Source of the DNA: CBDFKJ01 sp965248805
Lineage (GTDB): Bacteria; Pseudomonadota; Alphaproteobacteria; UBA6615
Length of the DNA: 64,000 nt
NCBI GenBank assembly: GCA_965248805.1
Contig: CBDFKJ010000009.1
Span: 806,001 to 870,000 of the forward strand
Direction: 5' to 3'
Within the stretch, counting starts at the first letter, position 1. Each line of letters opens with the position of its first letter. Both the position numbers and the translations under genes were made by a program. Below, piece after piece: positions 1 through 9,889 of this stretch. A model generated the notes under the pieces. That model did no database searches and had not been told where the DNA came from. It saw only the letters and a list, made by a program, of their open reading frames with translations.

Positions 1-316
1 CAGAAACTCCATCCGCTCGTCACTCACCGTGTGCCGCGCGGCCAGGATCAGAACCTTGAGCATCGCCACCGCATCGTAGGCCGGGCGGCCACCTTTCGAT
101 CCGTCCGAATAGCCCAGCGCCGCCTCAAGCGGCGCGCGGAAAATCTCGAAGTCGACGACCTTTGCCAGCACCTCCAACGGATCACCCGTCGCCGAAAGCT
201 TTCGAAGATGATCCGGTAAGCCGAACAGACCAGCCTGCCTCATCAATACCTCCTCAAACCGAACCGCCGTAGAGAATCACAACGAGGCAAAATTCACGAG
301 GTAAATGGAGGCGTCC
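1..316 (-). mobile_element. IS5-family element, partial (cut by window edge)
   Basis: This is the 5' end of the same element found complete at 31153-32442, here in reverse orientation. The transposase start lies near 240 on the minus strand and runs out of the window at base 1. The IS end reads GGACGCCTCC on the minus strand and abuts the flippase fragment at 317. The far end and any target duplication lie outside the window. Confidence 0.85.
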
Positions 317-581
317 AGCTGATCGCCGCCAGTGGTGCAGCGATCATAAGTCCAAGAGACAATGTGGCGCCCGTGTCGGCTGGGCGCCGGGCAGTGTGGT
401 ACATTACAGCCTGGTCGAGGCTGAACAGCCCCAGCGTTCCGATCACGGCTGGCCACAGCATGATCACCGCCATTTCGCCGCGGCCTTCCGGCAGCAGCAA
501 TCGGGCTGCAAGAATGCTGGTTGCGATGTTGAGAAGCTGAACGGCCGCCGTGCCGCCGAACGAAAAGAGCAAATGCTTCAT
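317..581 (-). pseudogene. Polysaccharide flippase (Wzx/MATE-like), N-terminal fragment
   Basis: The frame starts at an ATG at 581 and reads MKHLLFSFGGTAAVQLLN, then a hydrophobic segment with ARLLLPEGRGEMAV. This is the usual first membrane helix and loop of oligosaccharide flippases that move lipid-linked glycans across the inner membrane. Only about 88 codons remain before the IS5-family end at 316, whereas full proteins have 400 to 500 residues and about 12 helices. The rest is either beyond the window edge or lost. Its neighbours (asparagine synthase-like, methyltransferase, GT4) fit an envelope glycan locus. Family assignment rests on a short piece. Confidence 0.6.
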
Positions 582-677
582 GCACGACTCTCGCGACGTA
601 TTCGATGGGCGGGACCATGTCGCTCGGTCATGACGCCTGCACTGCTGCTTTTCCGCTCCGGTCGAAGCTGACCGTAG

Positions 678-1745
678 TTAGGTCCGGAAAGATCGAGCCA
701 GCGCAATAGATTGCGTCAACGCCGGCCGGATCTCAGGTCGATGCTCCTTCATAAACTCGTATGACGTTCTGCTGATGGCGCCCAACTCGCCGGAGATACT
801 CTCAAGCTCGCTCGCAATCCAAGATTGCGATCGGTCGTAGGCGTCCAGCCAAGAGATTTTCCCAACCGGTCTTCGTCGATATCTTGCGCGCCACAACTGA
901 TTGGCGACGCGGAACCGCTGGTGTCTCCAGCCAGTATCGGCGGCGATGGCGAGGTCCTGCCGCCTCTTCTCCAGCCACTGGTCGTAGAGCTTCTGACCCT
1001 GCAACACCTCGAAGGAAGACATGCAAAATGCCCTCATCAATGGTCGATTGAAAAACGGCGCCACGAGCGGTACGAACCAGTTGCAGATGCTGAACATCGT
1101 GGAGATGAATGTCGCTTGTCTGATCGTCAGGTCGAGGCGCATCAGCCGTTGGTGAGGCGGAATGTCCGCGTTGTCGAGAAACAGGCTGCGCACGTGATCT
1201 CGGATCTCGGCGACCTCTTCCGGGTAGTATGACGCGATATCCGCGTCGGGCGGCTTGTCACTGCACAGAACAATGTGCTGCGCGAGCGAGAGCGGGACGG
1301 TCGGCGAGTCGCCGTAGTGTGCGCCGGACAAGGCATCGCCGAGAAAACCAGTGGTGGCCACGGCACCGCACGCAGCGAATCCCGGAACATTGTGCATCGC
1401 GCCGAGATCGGTGCACCCGCCCGCCAGGTCAGTCGCCTCGTCGATATTGTCCTCGTAGCGCCATTTTGCCAGGGAAATGAACGTGTGGGGCAGGTGCAGC
1501 GCCTTGGCAATTTTCTCGCACGGCGTACGTCGAGCGAATCAGGCGTGCCATAGGTGAGTGTGCGCTGGCGAACGTTGATGCCGTGCAGGGCGAACACGAT
1601 GGCTTTCGAATCGCGCCCCCCCCCGACAACATCACCGCGCCATCATCGGGATAGCGCTGCTGGGCAACGGCCGCGAGTATGAGATCGTCGATCTCTGCGA
1701 GGCGCAAGTCCCGCCCGCTCTCTGAAAACAGTGTGTCCGTGCCCG
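678..1745 (-). pseudogene. Asparagine synthase-like amidotransferase domain, frameshifted
   Basis: Three minus-strand frames join into one asparagine-synthetase C-terminal domain. The first has DDLILAAVAQQ then AVMLSGG, the second has FALHGINVRQRTLTYGTPD, and the third begins near MHNVPGFAACG and runs to 678. The ATP-pyrophosphatase loop should read SGGRDS, but a run of nine G residues (1616-1624) shifts the frame; seven would restore it. A second one-base loss lies near 1525. The glutaminase domain expected at the N-terminus is absent: upstream sequence switches directly into a methyltransferase near 1745. In exopolysaccharide and peptide-modification clusters such proteins amidate a carboxylate or form an amide ring. 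Here it is certainly non-functional unless the homopolymer length is a sequencing error. Confidence 0.75.
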
Positions 1746-2158
1746 TCCGGTTGCACGAGGTCGTAACATCGGCGAGCGAACAAGCGCGGCGCGTAGATAT
1801 GCTCGATCACCTCAACGCTGAGGACCACAGGGTAGGTTCCGTTACTGGCAGCAAGGTCGTCATAGCCCGAGCCGACAGAAATCTTGAGGTGGGGGTACGC
1901 TCGGTTTGCGATCGATACCCCTCGCGTTGAGGGCTCCACACCGGTCGCAACGTAGCCCAACCCTGAGAGCGCATTTGCAAGAGATCCATTCCCGGAACCG
2001 ATCTCGAATATCGGACTGGTCCTCGGCGCGATTTTGCCAAGCAAATGGGATAGCTGAGGCAGAATAAATGCATGTGCGTACCCGACTTCGGAGTCTGAAT
2101 AATGGTAGCGGGATTGATCCAATTCTGGCGGTGTCGTTTGCTCGGCGGATTCTTTCAT
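1746..2158 (-). pseudogene. SAM-dependent methyltransferase, truncated
   Basis: The frame starts at an ATG at 2158. It carries the class I methyltransferase motif I, FEIGSGNGSLANAL, followed by an acidic GVEPS loop and a VVLSVEVIEHI motif typical of the UbiG/Methyltransf_11-type fold. Homology stops after YDLVQPDGHG near 1746, where the sequence becomes asparagine synthase in another frame. About 135 residues remain of a normal 220 to 300. The substrate cannot be told; the neighbourhood suggests a glycan or peptide tailoring enzyme. An IS427-like element sits 106 bases upstream of its start and may have separated it from its promoter. Confidence 0.7.
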
Positions 2159-2264
2159 TTAGGTTTGGCTCCGCAAACAGAAAGGTTTCGACTCACCGAG
2201 TTTCAATATGATGGCTTTGTGCTGTGGACAAGCCGTTCGGGACCGTAGGAGTCCATCTGATTTA

Positions 2265-3099
2265 GGCTCCGGACCCATAAATCGCTTGAGCCGACGCGGC
2301 GCGATGTGATTCACGCTCCCAAACTGCGGGAGTGTTGCGATGGACGATACGTTCTGGCTGAGCGAGGAACAGTTTGCGCGGCTCGTGCCGCATCTGTCGA
2401 CGGATACGCGCGGCAAGCCGAGAGTCGACGACCGCCGCGCTATAAGCGGTATCATCCATGTGTTGAAGTCCGGCGGACGTTGGGTCGATGCGCCGTCCGT
2501 CTATGGCCCGCGCAAGACGCTCTACAATCGCTTCGTGCGGTGGGCGGCCAAAGGCGTGTGGACAGGGATATTCCACGCTCTGGCTTCGGCGGGTGGGCCG
2601 CCGGCGCAAGTGTTGATCGATTCCTCGGCGGTGAAGGCTCATCGCTGCGCCTCGGGCGGCAAAGGGGGGAGCACACGCAGGCCATTGGCCGCTCCCGCGG
2701 CGGGCGCACCACGAAGATCCATGCGCTGACCGATGGCCTCTGCCGCCCGTTCGCCTTCCTGCTGACCGGCGGCCAAGTGGCGGACTGCACAGCGGCCGCT
2801 GCTGGAGCGGATGCCGGCCACCTCGATCCTGACTGGCGACAAGGGCTATGACAGCGACGCCGTTCGCCGCAAGATCGAGAGCAGAGGCGTCGCTCCGAAC
2901 ATCCCGCCGAAGGCCAACCGCCGCTGGAAGCCGTGCTTCAGCCCGGCGCTCTATCGCGACCGCAACGCCATCGAGCGCATGTTCGGCCGGCTGAAAGACT
3001 TCCGCAGAATCGCAACCCGCTATGACCGCCTCGCCCAAAACTTCCTCGCCGCCGTCTGTCTCGCCGCTACCGTCAGCTAATGGTTATGAGTCCGGACCC
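2265..3099 (+). mobile_element. IS427-like element (IS5 superfamily), copy 1
   Basis: The element is 835 bp, bounded by imperfect inverted repeats GGCTCCGGACCCATAA and TTATGAGTCCGGACCC and flanked by TA. ORF A (from 2340, MDDTFWLSEEQFARLVPHLS) leads to a slippery A3G6 run at 2661-2669, where a -1 shift enters the DDE frame (RSRGGRTTKIHALTDGLCR). That second frame breaks again near 2790-2800, before MPATSILTGDKGYDSDAVRR. The extra shift is also present in the copy at 14551, so both are probably defective. It sits between the methyltransferase fragment and the glycosyltransferase. Confidence 0.9.
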
Positions 3100-3329
3100 T
3101 AGCATGGAGCACAGGCAGCTTCGTGCCAAGCAGCCGCCACGCATGATGGGGACGCCGTCCAGCGAAGGCGCGTGTGCCAGAGGATTTGGACGTGCCGATA
3201 GAGGATGTTCGTATATTGTGAGTAACGTGCGGCGGCATCGTGCGGTAGCTTGGATATGAAGTATAAGAACCCGGTTCAACTTTGGGGCCGGAAGTCGTCG
3301 GCAACTATCTGGAGCCGCGACATTCTGAC

Positions 3330-4574
3330 ATGCCGTTGTTGCCGGTGCTTGTTGATATCGTTTCCCGTACTATTGCGCGGCTCTTGGCTCTAAAGATCCT
3401 TCACGTCATCGATAATCTGGACCGCAGGTCGGGCGGGCCATCACAGGCGTGTCTGGCGATGGGGCGCTCGCTGGCGCGGTTGGGATCGAAGGTAAGCATC
3501 TACGCGTTCGCGCACCCGCGCGCCAAGGCTCTGATCCCGGTGCCGCAACGACTGCCGGCAGACCTCGATGTCGACGGTGTTCACGTTCGCGCCTTTCGGC
3601 GGCTTCGATCCGGCGGAATGGGCCTGTCGTTGCCGCTGTCGCGGCAGCTTCGACGGAATGTCGGCCGCTACGACATCGTGCACATCCATTCGCTGTATCT
3701 ATTTCACGCCTGGGCGGCGGCGTGGGCCTGCTGGCGGGCCGGCATGCCTTACATCGTGCGTCCGCACGGCACGCTCGATCCGTATATTCACCGCCGCCAC
3801 CGCTGGCGCAAGGCGGTGGCCGAGACGCTGTTCCAAAACCGCGTGCTGCACCGTGCGGCGGCAATTCACTACACCAGCGCCGAGGAAATGCGCCTCGCCG
3901 AGCCTTTTGCACAAGCCGCGCCGGGTGTGATCGTTCCGCTGGGGGTCGATATGGACGCGTTTGCGAAACTGCCCTCGTCCGACGCGCTGCTGCAACGGCA
4001 TCCTGAGCTGGGTACGCGGCGCGTTGAGCTGTTTCTAGGCCGACTTCACGAAAAAAAGGGCCTCGACTTGCTGGTGCCGGCCTTCGCGCACGCCCTGGCC
4101 GCCGGTCATGACCTGCACCTGGTGCTCGCCGGACCCGATGACGGCATGGGCGGGAAAGTCCGCGAGTGGGCGGCCGGTGCTGGCGTCGCGGACCGGGTGA
4201 CGCTCACTGGTATGCTCCAGGGGGACGACAGACCGGCGGCGTTTGCCGCTGCCGAGCTGTTTGTGCTGCCATCGTACAACGAGAACTTCGGCCTGGCCGT
4301 CGTCGAGGCGATAGCGGCAGGGGTGCCGGTGGTGGTCTCCAACAGGGTCAATATCTGGCGCGAGATCGAAGCTGACGGCGCCGGTCGTGTGGTGCCCCGT
4401 GATGGGGCTCGGCTCGGCCAGGTACTGGTAGAGATGGTATCGGACCGCGCCGCACTGGCACGCATGTCCGAAGCGGCGCGCAAGAGTGCGGCGGCGCGCT
4501 ACAACTGGGATCGGGTGGGGGCGGCCCTTGAACGGGTCTACCAGGATATTATCGATTCAGTGCGCCACCAGTAG
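3330..4574 (+). CDS. GT4-family glycosyltransferase
   Basis: This is a two-domain GT-B glycosyltransferase. The N-terminal domain opens with LKILHVIDNLDRRSGG and has VRPHGTLDPY. The C-terminal domain has FLGRLHEKKGLDLLVPAF and the nucleotide-sugar signature PSYNENFGLAVVEAIAAGVPVV, where the E-x7-E pair contacts the donor sugar. It would add a sugar to a lipid-linked glycan on the cytoplasmic face of the membrane. The start is uncertain: the conserved part begins near 3390, an ATG lies at 3330 and the frame is open to 3282. The 3' end overlaps the convergent stress-protein gene by 18 bases. It is the only apparently intact member of the glycan locus here. Confidence 0.85.
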   Translation: MPLLPVLVDIVSRTIARLLALKILHVIDNLDRRSGGPSQACLAMGRSLARLGSKVSIYAFAHPRAKALIPVPQRLPADLDVDGVHVRAFRRLRSGGMGLSLPLSRQLRRNVGRYDIVHIHSLYLFHAWAAAWACWRAGMPYIVRPHGTLDPYIHRRHRWRKAVAETLFQNRVLHRAAAIHYTSAEEMRLAEPFAQAAPGVIVPLGVDMDAFAKLPSSDALLQRHPELGTRRVELFLGRLHEKKGLDLLVPAFAHALAAGHDLHLVLAGPDDGMGGKVREWAAGAGVADRVTLTGMLQGDDRPAAFAAAELFVLPSYNENFGLAVVEAIAAGVPVVVSNRVNIWREIEADGAGRVVPRDGARLGQVLVEMVSDRAALARMSEAARKSAAARYNWDRVGAALERVYQDIIDSVRHQ

Positions 4575-5381
4575 CGGCAGTTCCGCGTGATTGAAGACCT
4601 CGCGGGTGGCGCCGCCGAGCACGAGTTCGCGCAGCCGCGAGTGGCCGTACGCACCCATCACCACCAAGTCACAGCCCAGTTTCTGGGCTTCCGCCAAGAT
4701 CACGTCGCCGGCGTGGCGGTCGTCGCGGTCATCGTTGTGGATCTCGATCCGCACCCCGTGGCGGTCGAGCATGCTAGAGATCTCGGTGCCGGGGAGTTCG
4801 CCCTCTTTGCCTCCAACGGTCAGCAGCATCGTCTTCTCGGCGGCCTGCAGGAACGGCAGCGCCTCGCGCACCGCGCGCAGGGCTTGAGCTGTGCTTTTCC
4901 ACGCCACCAACGGTCGCGTGGCCACCACCGGCCCGCTGTGCTTTCGCGGCAGCATCAGCACCGGGCCGCCCGCGGTCAGCGCCACGTCGTCGGGGAAATG
5001 ATGGGTGCCGACGCGATGCGCCAGATCATGCGGATGCTGGCTGACGATCGTCAGATCGGCGAAGTGGGCATGGCGACCGGTCACGTCGGTGTGCTCGCCC
5101 TGGTCGATCCGCCATTCGACCGACACACCCAGCGCACGACAGCGCTCGCGGCACTCGGCCTCGACTTCGACGGCGCGTTCGCGCGCCGTCTCGGTCGCCG
5201 CAGCGAGATAGCCGAGCGAGGCCCCGCGGCCGGTCACCTGGGCCGGCATGCCGATGGGTGTGGCCACATAGATGGCTGTCAGATGCGCGCCAAAGCGGTC
5301 AGCGAGGCCAACGGCGCAGTCCAGCCGCTCCATATGATCGGGATCGTTGGCCAGGTGCACCAATATGGTCTTGTACGGCAT
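4557..5381 (-). CDS. Universal stress protein, tandem USP domains
   Basis: The protein is about 274 residues with two UspA-like domains. Domain 1 starts MPYKTILVHLANDPDHMERL; domain 2 ends with LVVMGAYGHSRLRELVLGGA, which matches the ATP-binding G-x2-G-x9-G(S/T) region near the C-terminus of each domain. The ATG at 5381 is preferred over an in-frame start at 5468 because homology begins exactly there. These proteins are cytosolic and help cells survive stress; their ligands are usually ATP or AMP. It is divergent from the ABC exporter at 5500 and convergent with the glycosyltransferase. Confidence 0.88.
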   Translation of the reverse strand: MPYKTILVHLANDPDHMERLDCAVGLADRFGAHLTAIYVATPIGMPAQVTGRGASLGYLAAATETARERAVEVEAECRERCRALGVSVEWRIDQGEHTDVTGRHAHFADLTIVSQHPHDLAHRVGTHHFPDDVALTAGGPVLMLPRKHSGPVVATRPLVAWKSTAQALRAVREALPFLQAAEKTMLLTVGGKEGELPGTEISSMLDRHGVRIEIHNDDRDDRHAGDVILAEAQKLGCDLVVMGAYGHSRLRELVLGGATREVFNHAELPLLVAH

Positions 5382-5499
5382 GACGGATCTCGGGGCTGGT
5401 CGGCGGCGCCCATAATATGATGGGCCGATGGCGACTTTCAAACGGGAATGGCTTTGAAACTCCGCCACGATAGCCCAGATTATCGGCAGGAGGACTCTG

Positions 5500-7395
5500 A
5501 TGCCACGCAGGGGACGGCACCAGCACTACGAACAGGACGCCGCGGATGCGCCTGGCCTGCAGCGAGAGATGCGGGCCGTGCGGTCGCTGGTGCCGTATTT
5601 GTGGCCACCCGGCCAGCTGGAAATGCGGGCGCGGGTGCTCCTTGCGCTGATGCTGCTGGTCGCCGCCAAGATCGCAACGGTGTATGTGCCGCTGGTCTAC
5701 AAGGTGGCGGTCGATGCTTTGACCGGCCAGGGCTCGGCCGGGGAGGCGATCGCCGGCAACCTACCACTGCTCGTCGTCGTGCCGGTGGGGCTGATCATCG
5801 GCTACGGCGCCCTGCGCGTGGCACAGCAATCGTTTGCCGAGCTGCGCGACTATGTGTTCGCCAAGGTGGCGCAGCGGGCCATGCGCACGGTGGCGCTGAA
5901 GGCGTTCCGACACCTGCACGCGCTGTCGCTGCGCTTTCACATGGACCGCCAGACCGGCGGGCTCAGCCGGGCGATCGAGCGCGGCATTGCGGCCATCGAC
6001 TTTTTGCTGCGTTTCATGCTGTTCAACATCCTGCCGACACTGGTCGAGTTGACGCTGGTGATCGGCATCATGTGGGCGCTGTACAGCGGTTGGTACAGCC
6101 TGGTGATCGTCGGTACTATCGTCGGATATGTCGGCTTTACCACTATGGTCACCGAATGGCGGTTGAAGTTTCGACGCGAAATGAACCGCAGCGACAGCGA
6201 GGCGACGACCAAGGCGGTCGACAGCCTGCTGAACTATGAAACGGTCAAGTATTTCGGCAACGAGGAGCACGAGGCCAGGCGCTACGACCGTTCTCTGAGC
6301 AGTTATGAGCACGCCGCGATCCGCTCGAAGACGTCACTATCGCTCCTGAACATCGGTCAGAGCCTGGTGGTCGCCGCCGGCCTGACGGTGATGATGACCA
6401 TGGCGGGCTTCGGCGTGTCGGCGGGGACGATGACGGTGGGCGATTTCGTTGCCGTCAACGCCTACCTGATTCAGCTGGCGATTCCGCTCAACATGCTCGG
6501 CTTCGTCTATCGCGAGATCAAGCAGTCGCTGATCGACACCGAGTCCATGTTTTCGCTTTTGGGCGTGCCGCAGGAGGTCGCCGACAAGCCCGGTGCGCCG
6601 CCACTGGTCGTGACGCAAGGGTCGGTGCGCTTCGACAATGTGCATTTCGGCTACGACCCGCGTCGTCCGATCCTCAAGGGCGTAAGCTTCGAGGTGCCCG
6701 CGGGCCAACGCGTCGCCATCGTCGGCGCCACCGGCGCCGGCAAGTCGACCATCAGCCGGCTGCTTTTCCGCTTCTACGACGTCGACGAGGGCAGAGTCTC
6801 GATCGACGGCCAGGACGTGCGCGACGTCACCCAGACATCGTTGCGCGCCGCCATCGGCGTCGTGCCGCAGGACACGGTGCTGTTCAACGACTCGATCTTC
6901 TACAACATCAATTTCGGCCGACCCGACGCCTCGCGCGAGGAAGTCGACGAAGCCGCGCGTCTGGCTCAGATCAGCGACTTCGTGCGCACCCTGCCGGACG
7001 GCTACGACACCGTGGTCGGCGAGCGAGGACTGAAGCTTTCCGGCGGCGAGAAGCAACGCGTCGCCATCGCCCGCACCATCCTCAAGCAGCCGAAGGTGCT
7101 GCTGTTCGACGAGGCCACGTCGTCGCTCGACACGCGCACGGAGAAGGGGATTCAGCGCTCGCTGAAGCAGGTTTCGGCCAACCGAACCACGCTCGTTATC
7201 GCCCACCGCCTGTCGACGGTCGTCGACGCCGACGAGATCATTGTCCTCGACGACGGCCGGATCGCCGAGCGCGGCAGCCACGCGGAACTGCTCGCCCGCG
7301 ACGGCCGTTACGCTGCCATGTGGCTGCGCCAACTGCAGTCCGAGGAGACTACCGAAGAGGCCGCCCGCGAGCCCGAACCGGCGGCGGCCGAGTAG
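5500..7395 (+). CDS. ATM1-type ABC exporter (half transporter)
   Basis: This 631-residue protein fuses a six-helix membrane domain (residues about 40 to 320) to an ATPase domain. The ATPase has Walker A VGATGAGKSTI, the signature LSGGEKQRVAIAR, Walker B VLLFDEATSSLD and the switch H in VIAHRLSTV. The membrane-domain stretch NYETVKYFGNEEHE is characteristic of the ATM1/HMT1 subfamily, which exports glutathione-linked sulfur or metal conjugates and works as a homodimer in the inner membrane. The start is supported by a good ribosome site (AGGAGG) ahead of ATG 5500. The gene is intact, with no operon partner on the same strand. Confidence 0.92.
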   Translation: MPRRGRHQHYEQDAADAPGLQREMRAVRSLVPYLWPPGQLEMRARVLLALMLLVAAKIATVYVPLVYKVAVDALTGQGSAGEAIAGNLPLLVVVPVGLIIGYGALRVAQQSFAELRDYVFAKVAQRAMRTVALKAFRHLHALSLRFHMDRQTGGLSRAIERGIAAIDFLLRFMLFNILPTLVELTLVIGIMWALYSGWYSLVIVGTIVGYVGFTTMVTEWRLKFRREMNRSDSEATTKAVDSLLNYETVKYFGNEEHEARRYDRSLSSYEHAAIRSKTSLSLLNIGQSLVVAAGLTVMMTMAGFGVSAGTMTVGDFVAVNAYLIQLAIPLNMLGFVYREIKQSLIDTESMFSLLGVPQEVADKPGAPPLVVTQGSVRFDNVHFGYDPRRPILKGVSFEVPAGQRVAIVGATGAGKSTISRLLFRFYDVDEGRVSIDGQDVRDVTQTSLRAAIGVVPQDTVLFNDSIFYNINFGRPDASREEVDEAARLAQISDFVRTLPDGYDTVVGERGLKLSGGEKQRVAIARTILKQPKVLLFDEATSSLDTRTEKGIQRSLKQVSANRTTLVIAHRLSTVVDADEIIVLDDGRIAERGSHAELLARDGRYAAMWLRQLQSEETTEEAAREPEPAAAE

Positions 7396-8334
7396 CTACG
7401 GCAACTCCACGGCGTAGCGGTCGACGGGCAGCGCCTCGGGGATGAGGCCGCGGGCGGCGAGGAACTCGGCGAAGCGGGCGTAGCGGCCGCGGTCGAGCGC
7501 GGCGGGGCGCAAGGCAAAGCGCGGCAAGGTGTCGCGCCAGGCGCGGCGGTTGAGCTCGTCGTCGAGATCGGGATGATCGGCGATGAACAGCTCCCAGCTC
7601 TCCTGCGGCCGGTTGACGAGATATTGAACGCCGCGCTCCACGGCGGTGACGAACTTGCGTAGACGCAGGGCGTTTCGGTTTGCCGTGTTGACCACCAGGA
7701 TCAGCTCGTCATAGGCGGGCACGCCTTCCTCCTCCAGATAGAATGCCCGGCCCTTCCGGCCGAGAATGTCCATTTGGTTGAGCTCGAAATTGCGAAAAGC
7801 GCCGATGACCGCGTCGACGTGGCCGGCGAGCAGCGACGGCGACAGCGAGAAGTTGACGTTGACGAGTTCGACGTCGTCGAGGCTGAGGCCGTGGCGCTCG
7901 AGCATGGCACCGAGCAACGCATCCTCGAAGCCGCCGACCGAATAGCCGATCTTGCGGCCTTTCAAATCGGCGATGGATTGCACGGGGCCATCGGCCATGA
8001 CCACCAGCGAGTTGAGGGGCGTCGCCACCAGCGTGGCGATGCGGGTCAACGGCAGCCCGGCGGCGACCAGCAGGTGCAGCTGCGGCTGATAGGTGATGGC
8101 GATGTCGGCCTGGGCGGCGGCCACCAGCTTGGGCGGGTCGTTGGGATCGGCCGGCGCAATGAATTCAACCTCCAAGCCGGCCTCGGCGAAGTAGCCGCGC
8201 GCCTGCGCCACGAACAGCGGCGCGTGGTCGGGATTGACGAACCAGTCGAGCAGCACCGTCAGCTTGTCGGCCGCCGCCACCGGCGGCGCGGCGAACGCGG
8301 CCAGCATGAACAGAAGCATGGCTATGCGTCTCAT
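7396..8334 (-). CDS. thiY: Thiamine-precursor ABC transporter, substrate-binding protein
   Basis: The 312-residue protein begins with a signal peptide (MRRIAMLLFMLAAFAAPPVAA, cleaved about residue 21). It then shows the NMT1/THI5-like fold with TVLLDWFVNPDHAPLFVA, the standard opening of pyrimidine-binding ThiY proteins. It would capture a thiamine pyrimidine precursor such as N-formyl-4-amino-5-aminomethyl-2-methylpyrimidine in the periplasm. The start codon overlaps the permease stop by four bases. The TPP riboswitch upstream of the operon supports a thiamine role rather than the related sulfonate or nitrate transporters. Confidence 0.88.
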   Translation of the reverse strand: MRRIAMLLFMLAAFAAPPVAAADKLTVLLDWFVNPDHAPLFVAQARGYFAEAGLEVEFIAPADPNDPPKLVAAAQADIAITYQPQLHLLVAAGLPLTRIATLVATPLNSLVVMADGPVQSIADLKGRKIGYSVGGFEDALLGAMLERHGLSLDDVELVNVNFSLSPSLLAGHVDAVIGAFRNFELNQMDILGRKGRAFYLEEEGVPAYDELILVVNTANRNALRLRKFVTAVERGVQYLVNRPQESWELFIADHPDLDDELNRRAWRDTLPRFALRPAALDRGRYARFAEFLAARGLIPEALPVDRYAVELP

Positions 8335-9095
8335 GGTCGTGTGCTCCCGAATGGGTCGGTATCAGATTGCCATGGCAGCGCCCGCCGCAGGCTCCAATCA
8401 AGCGTGAAATAGAGCGCGAGCGCCGCGAAGGCCAGCACCAGCAGGGCGGCGAACATGGCGTCGGCCTGCAGCCGCGCGTTGGCGTGCAGCATGTAGTAGC
8501 CCAGCCCGGACGACGCGCCGACCCACTCGCCGACGATGGCGCCGATCGGCGCCACGGCCGCGGCGATGCGCAGGCCGGACGCGCAGGCGGGCAGGGCAGC
8601 GGGCAGGCGGATGTGGCGCAGCATCGCCCAGGCCGATGCGTTCATGGTGCGGGACAGGTCGAGCCAGCCCGGCTCGGTGCGCCGCAGTCCGTCGTAGAAC
8701 GCCGCGGTAACCGGGAAATAGATGATCAACGTCGCCATCGCCACCTTGGGCGCCATGCCATAGCCGAACCAGAGCACCAACACCGGGGCCAGGGCGAACA
8801 CGGGCACCGCTTGGCTGATCACCAGCACAGGCAGGATCCACTGCCTCGCCGGGCGGAAATAGGCCATGGCGAGCGCGCTTGTGCTCCCCAACAGCGTCCC
8901 GGCGGCCAGGCCCGCAAGCATCTCCGCGATCGTGACGGCCGCGTGCCCGGCCAGGACATGGGACTGTGCGACCAATGCCGCGAGGACACGCAGCGGCCCG
9001 GGCAGGATGTACGGCTCGACGCCCGTCAACCAGACCAGCAACTGCCAAGCCGCCAGCAGTCCCGCAAAGACGATGGACGCGCGCGCAAGCGCCAT
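8331..9095 (-). CDS. thiX: Thiamine-precursor ABC transporter, permease
   Basis: The 254-residue protein has about six hydrophobic segments. It carries an EAA-like loop, SRTMNASAWAMLRHIRLPAALP, placed where BPD-type permeases contact their ATPase. The ATG at 9095 is chosen because it follows the ATPase stop by one base and the homology begins there; the frame remains open further upstream only as an overlap. It forms the membrane channel of the importer with the ATPase at 9097-9885 and the binding protein at 7396-8334. Confidence 0.87.
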   Translation of the reverse strand: MALARASIVFAGLLAAWQLLVWLTGVEPYILPGPLRVLAALVAQSHVLAGHAAVTIAEMLAGLAAGTLLGSTSALAMAYFRPARQWILPVLVISQAVPVFALAPVLVLWFGYGMAPKVAMATLIIYFPVTAAFYDGLRRTEPGWLDLSRTMNASAWAMLRHIRLPAALPACASGLRIAAAVAPIGAIVGEWVGASSGLGYYMLHANARLQADAMFAALLVLAFAALALYFTLDWSLRRALPWQSDTDPFGSTRP

Positions 9096-9096
9096 G

Positions 9097-9885
9097 TCAG
9101 GCGTGCTCCGCCGCCGCGCGCAAGCGCTGCAGAAGTTGGCCGTGCAGTGCCGCCGCGGATGGGTCGTTTGCGCGGCGCGGCGCATCGCCCGGCAGCGCCG
9201 GCGCGGCTTCCAGCCGGGCGGGGCGGCCAGCCATAACGAAAATGTCGTCGCCCAGCCGCAGCGCTTCAAACGGGTCATGCGTGATGAGCAAGACCGTGCG
9301 CCCGCCCAGCAACTCGGCCGCCATATCCTGGAGCCGTGCCCGCGTGATCGCGTCGAGGGCCGAGAATGGCTCGTCCATCAGGACGAATGGCCGATCCTCC
9401 ATCAGGGTGCGTGCCAGGGCCACGCGTTGGCGCTCGCCGCCGGACAGGCGCGCCGGCAGGGCCTCTGATCTGCCGCCCAGGCCGACCCGATCGAGCAGCC
9501 TCCGGGCCTGGCCGTGGTCCGGCGCCCGGTGACGTAGACGCGCCCCCAGACAGACGTTTTGGAGGACTGTCAGCCACGGCAACAACAGATCCTGTTGCGC
9601 CATATAGGCAATACGGCCGGTCAGCGGTCGGCCGTCGGTCGCGGCCAGCCGCGTGCCGGAAGACGGCAACTCGATCCCTGCGATCAGACGCAAGAGAGTT
9701 GTCTTTCCGACGCCCGACGGCCCCAAGACGCAGGTCCAGGCGCCGCCGCGCAGCAAGAGTGCGAGATTGGCAAACACCGCGCGATCGCCGAACGCGAAAT
9801 CCGCCCCCGTCAAACGGATACCGGGCGAAGTCGATGCGCGATCGACGGTCGCCGCGTCGTCTGGGAGCCTGTCTGGAATGGACAT
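9097..9885 (-). CDS. thiZ: Thiamine-precursor ABC transporter, ATPase
   Basis: The protein of 262 residues has Walker A LGPSGVGKTTL, Q-loop MAQQDLLLPW, signature LSGGERQRVALAR, Walker B FVLMDEPFSALD and the switch His in LLITHD. The QQDLLLPWLTV Q-loop is typical of the SsuB/TauB/ThiZ group. The start at 9885 is set by a GAGGTG ribosome site directly before the ATG, which abuts the 3' strand of the TPP riboswitch. It is first in a three-gene operon and powers uptake of a thiamine precursor. Confidence 0.9.
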   Translation of the reverse strand: MSIPDRLPDDAATVDRASTSPGIRLTGADFAFGDRAVFANLALLLRGGAWTCVLGPSGVGKTTLLRLIAGIELPSSGTRLAATDGRPLTGRIAYMAQQDLLLPWLTVLQNVCLGARLRHRAPDHGQARRLLDRVGLGGRSEALPARLSGGERQRVALARTLMEDRPFVLMDEPFSALDAITRARLQDMAAELLGGRTVLLITHDPFEALRLGDDIFVMAGRPARLEAAPALPGDAPRRANDPSAAALHGQLLQRLRAAAEHA

Positions 9886-9889
9886 CACC

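Noticed and set aside
2661..2669. A3G6 run in the IS427-like element as an ordinary mutation
   Set aside because: IS427-group elements use a shift at such runs, so I treated it as programmed. The separate shift near 2795 is what makes the copies defective.
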